A stretch of DNA of 64,000 nucleotides from Paragonimus skrjabini miyazakii (taxonomy: Eukaryota > Platyhelminthes > Trematoda > Plagiorchiida > Troglotrematidae): contig JTDE01000151.1 of assembly GCA_014338405.1 (NCBI GenBank), positions 285,117-349,116 of the forward strand, written 5' to 3'. Below, one piece after another: positions 60,841 through 64,000 of the stretch. How positions within the stretch are numbered: the stretch's first letter is position 1; every line of letters starts with the position of its first letter. The notes under the pieces were generated by a model. It did no database searches. It was not told the origin of the DNA and worked only from the letters and a program-made list of their open reading frames with translations. A program made the translations under genes and the position numbers.

Positions 60841-63800
60841 CTGGTGATAGTGGATGCAACCAGTGACAATTTAATTTGGTTAACCCGAGGGATGGTTGAT
60901 AAACGCACAATGCTATCGACCGAGTTAGAGTTGGATGAAATGAACATAATTGTCTGCATAGTTCTTTCTACTAACACTATGTGAATAAATGGAGGATCGG
61001 TATTAATCTTTGTAGTTTGCAGGATTGATACGTATAACCTTCAAACTTGAACCATTATTAACGACAGTTTTCGAGTTACTATTACGGTAAATTCATGTAT
61101 GAGCCAATCAGAAATTTCACAAATAGTGAACCCTACCATGAGTAAAGGAGGGCATACAACCCACAAACAACGTTTCTCGCATAAAAATCATAACCGGTAA
61201 GCATCACTCTGCTGCTCATTTGAATCCATATACATAACCATTCAGTCTAACATGGTTCGTCCATGAATACTTCACTGATTCAATCATTCCTGCCTCTGTA
61301 AACGTCGATTTGACGCAAAACTCGGAGAGGTCAAATACTTGAAACGCAGGTAGTATCCAAGGGTTGCTCACAAACAGTACGAGTCTCTCACTTAGTCGCC
61401 AGCTGTTGGTGTATGTGATATTGTCTAGAAACTTCGAGAAGATAGATCATGACCTGGGACTGTCATACTTGTAAGATGTCGAATGTCCTAACCCGAAATT
61501 GGCAGATCGCCCTCCAGTCAAACGAACTATCACGATAAACCCCTCAGCAAACCGCCGACGCACTTGTTGTATATATTCTTTGTGTAACCTGTTAAGATTG
61601 CTATATAAGCATTTAGGTGGATTGTCCTTCTAATATGTTATATTCGATTACTTTCTCTTCACACCGCATGAGATAATGGAGGCTGTGAAAACGGCTATGC
61701 TTATTCGATCAACGCTTGATACGGCGCCAAACAGTCAACGCCGTATACAACCATCTGTTTCAGCACTGTCAGCAATCTTAATTTTGGAGACGCCAATACA
61801 TCACCATATTCGTGGTTTGGTATGACTCTTATCCATGCATATAACCACAACTACACAGGTAGCGTAACACATTTCTGTGCGAAACATCAAGGCAACTACT
61901 AACTCATTGCCAACTAGCAGGCTGAACAACACGACAACACTAAATAAATGTCGGCAATATCAGTCCTGCTAAACGATTTCCACTCTTTCCTCTCTAGTTC
62001 TATCTGAATTTAACATTGTTTACCTCAGCAAAGCAAAGCTGGTCACCACTGATCACATACTTCTGTCTATATGTGGGTCTACACATTTTCTGTCATGCTT
62101 TACATCTTAACAGAAATTTACAACCTGTTTTACTAAATGACGAAGTAATTGGAGAAAAGTTATCACCGAATAAAACAGTCGACAAGGTAGTCAGAACAAC
62201 TCAGCACATCAAACAGAATGTTTTGCAGATGATGTTTTTAAAAGCAGCGCGTTATCGATGTGAGAATAGGTACTATTATTCACTTAGAATAGCATAGCTA
62301 ACGAGCTACGTCATTTTTACGGTGCATCTGAATATGTCACGGAACGTTTCTATGGAAAATAAATACCGGTCACAAACATTGTTTTTTTCTAGTTTATTCT
62401 TACATTTAGTCCTTTACTTAGTGTATCGGTTACCATGACCCACTCAGTGAAACAAGAGAACTATCACGTTTACCTTACCTGTTAACTCGATTTTTAAACT
62501 CACGGTATGTGCTGCTACAGTCAGCTACTGAAACGATGTACTTTCAGTTCTTCCTGACAATTGTTTCGTGTAATAGACCTTAACAAACCACGTGTGTTGT
62601 ACCAGACTGACATCTTCAAAATCTACGCCGAAACGTCACACAAGGAAGCATAGATGTGCCGACATGACATAATAATGAAAATGGTCATTACAACGTGAAG
62701 AACCGAGCTACTTAACAATGAATCTGTGTTATGTTTTACTGAGGGGTGGTATGTTTTGGTAGGTAGCTTACTTCCGTGACTACTACCCTACCGTTCTGTA
62801 ATTAACTTCCATAATATACATTTATCCAAAGTGGTCGATCTCGCCCATGCGGATGATAGACAGATCTACCTGAACAATGAACATTTGTACGAAAGCGCGG
62901 ATCGTAAGCAAACACATGAGGATTTGCGGTCTTCCGTTAGCCAGTCATGACAGTTCCGGCACTACCGCTGTCGACTCGAACAATGACAAGTAGGATTCAT
63001 TGGGCAAAATCACACGCCGAAGAAATAGGCGATAGACGCAAAATATTGTTTAAGCAGCTGGACAATGCGCTTGAATTCCGCGGTAATGGACAAGATTACT
63101 TTAAACCAATCAGCCCAGCACGATGTTTGTGTGTGAATTAGTCGTGACCGTTAAGTTTAGGTGACGACGGTTAATTCAGGCTAACCTTGACCTAATCTGT
63201 TGTTAACAACAAATAGTGTCTTTTCATGTTTAAATATCATATGAAAGAAGCGAGCCGGTAAATTGCGAAAACAACGTAGATAGTGGTTAGCATGAATACA
63301 CGTCACAGTATAGAGTTGCTAACCCTAACAACGGCAAGTCAAGTAATTGCAGGAAAGTGAAGAAAGTTCCCGTACTGGATATGATTCAAAAGCTCTTCTG
63401 ACCACCTTCAACCCAACGTAAACATTTTGGATTTGTTTGATTGCAGTGTTAGTGACAATCTTATAACTCTCACTGTTAGAGAAAGCAGTTTTTACTGTAA
63501 TCCGGAAACAGTTCAAGAAGCAATATGATGGCTGCTAGCCCTAGAAACGGAGAGGTCGTGAACCACCAAACGGTGCATATGGGTCGCTACTCTTCAGAAG
63601 CGAAAACCTTAATGGAAAGTGTCGTTCGTGTCGGACACTGTAAGTTTTGTTGCTTACACCGTTAAGATAGCTGATCATCCAGTTGTCAACGTATTTGTAA
63701 TTATTTAATACCGGCTCTAGACCGTGCAAAGCAAACCGAAAACATTACCAGTGGCCAGAAGACCCACCAGTTGGTTAGTGTGTTCAACAAGAGTAAATCC

Positions 63801-64000
63801 CGACACAACTACAAACTCTTCTAGGACCTTAGTCCTGAGTATATCGACATGTTAAGTAACCCCGAGCTATCAACCGATGCAAAAGGTTTAGAAACGGATA
63901 CAGCGTACAATACTTTAACGTTTCGACTTCCGGCCATGTTCACTCGAAGGCAATAATGGAGGTGATCTCTACTGAGATATAAGTCTTCCCGGCGGATAGT
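60841..64000 (-). other. Upstream intron, partial
   Basis: Sequence 5' of exon A. Exon A opens in phase 1, so a further coding exon must lie upstream, but no Ig-like exon was found here on the minus strand. Frames at 63325-63516 and 63541-63729 lack cysteine/tryptophan Ig signatures. A 93-codon plus-strand frame at 62016-62297 is of chance length. Confidence 0.55.

Noticed and set aside
63541..63729. Minus-strand frame upstream of exon A as a candidate earlier Ig exon
   Set aside because: It lacks the cysteine and tryptophan pattern of an Ig domain and has no phase-1 donor leading to exon A.

Overview
The window looks like animal nuclear DNA: AT-rich by eye, almost wholly non-coding, with short exons split by kilobase-long GT-AG introns and with decayed retroelements. 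The RTE-type LINE and the Penelope-like element resemble families I know from trematode flatworms. A parasitic flatworm is therefore the best guess, but this rests on recognition of element style, not on a search. At this base composition, open frames of up to about 140 codons are expected by chance in 64 kb read in six frames. Most short open frames are therefore treated as noise.

The one well-supported host gene lies on the minus strand and covers most of the window. Seven exons at 60840-60328, 53568-53312, 51298-51148, 39178-38711, 31769-31200, 23580-22972 and 20879-20742 each have usable splice sites. Their phases join without a break to give 2706 coding bases (902 codons). The product runs: Ig domain, Ig domain (split over two exons), Ig domain, Ig domain, one fibronectin-III-like domain, a transmembrane helix, and a basic stop-transfer segment. 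This is the membrane-proximal half of a nephrin / sticks-and-stones / hibris-type adhesion receptor. The N-terminal exons must lie beyond 64000. A possible cytoplasmic last exon is at 14647-14316. Several domains carry unusually long insertions, and one Ig domain lacks the usual B-strand cysteine.

Layout: 1-4200, nothing recognised. 4210-4250, a tRNA-like B box and T-arm. About 4290-7130, a decayed RTE-type LINE on the minus strand. 7585-8003, a TATA box followed by an open frame with a signal-peptide-like start on the plus strand (tentative gene). 8034-14315, nothing recognised. 14316-60840, the adhesion gene. Its largest intron holds a 145-base assembly gap at 40514-40658. Its 53.6-60.3 kb intron holds a second RTE fragment (minus strand) and a Penelope-like element with a GIY-YIG endonuclease domain (plus strand). 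60841-64000, upstream intron with nothing recognised.

No rRNA, complete tRNA, CRISPR array or bacterial feature was seen. The most interesting item is the divergent adhesion receptor; I saw no clearly novel multi-gene system.
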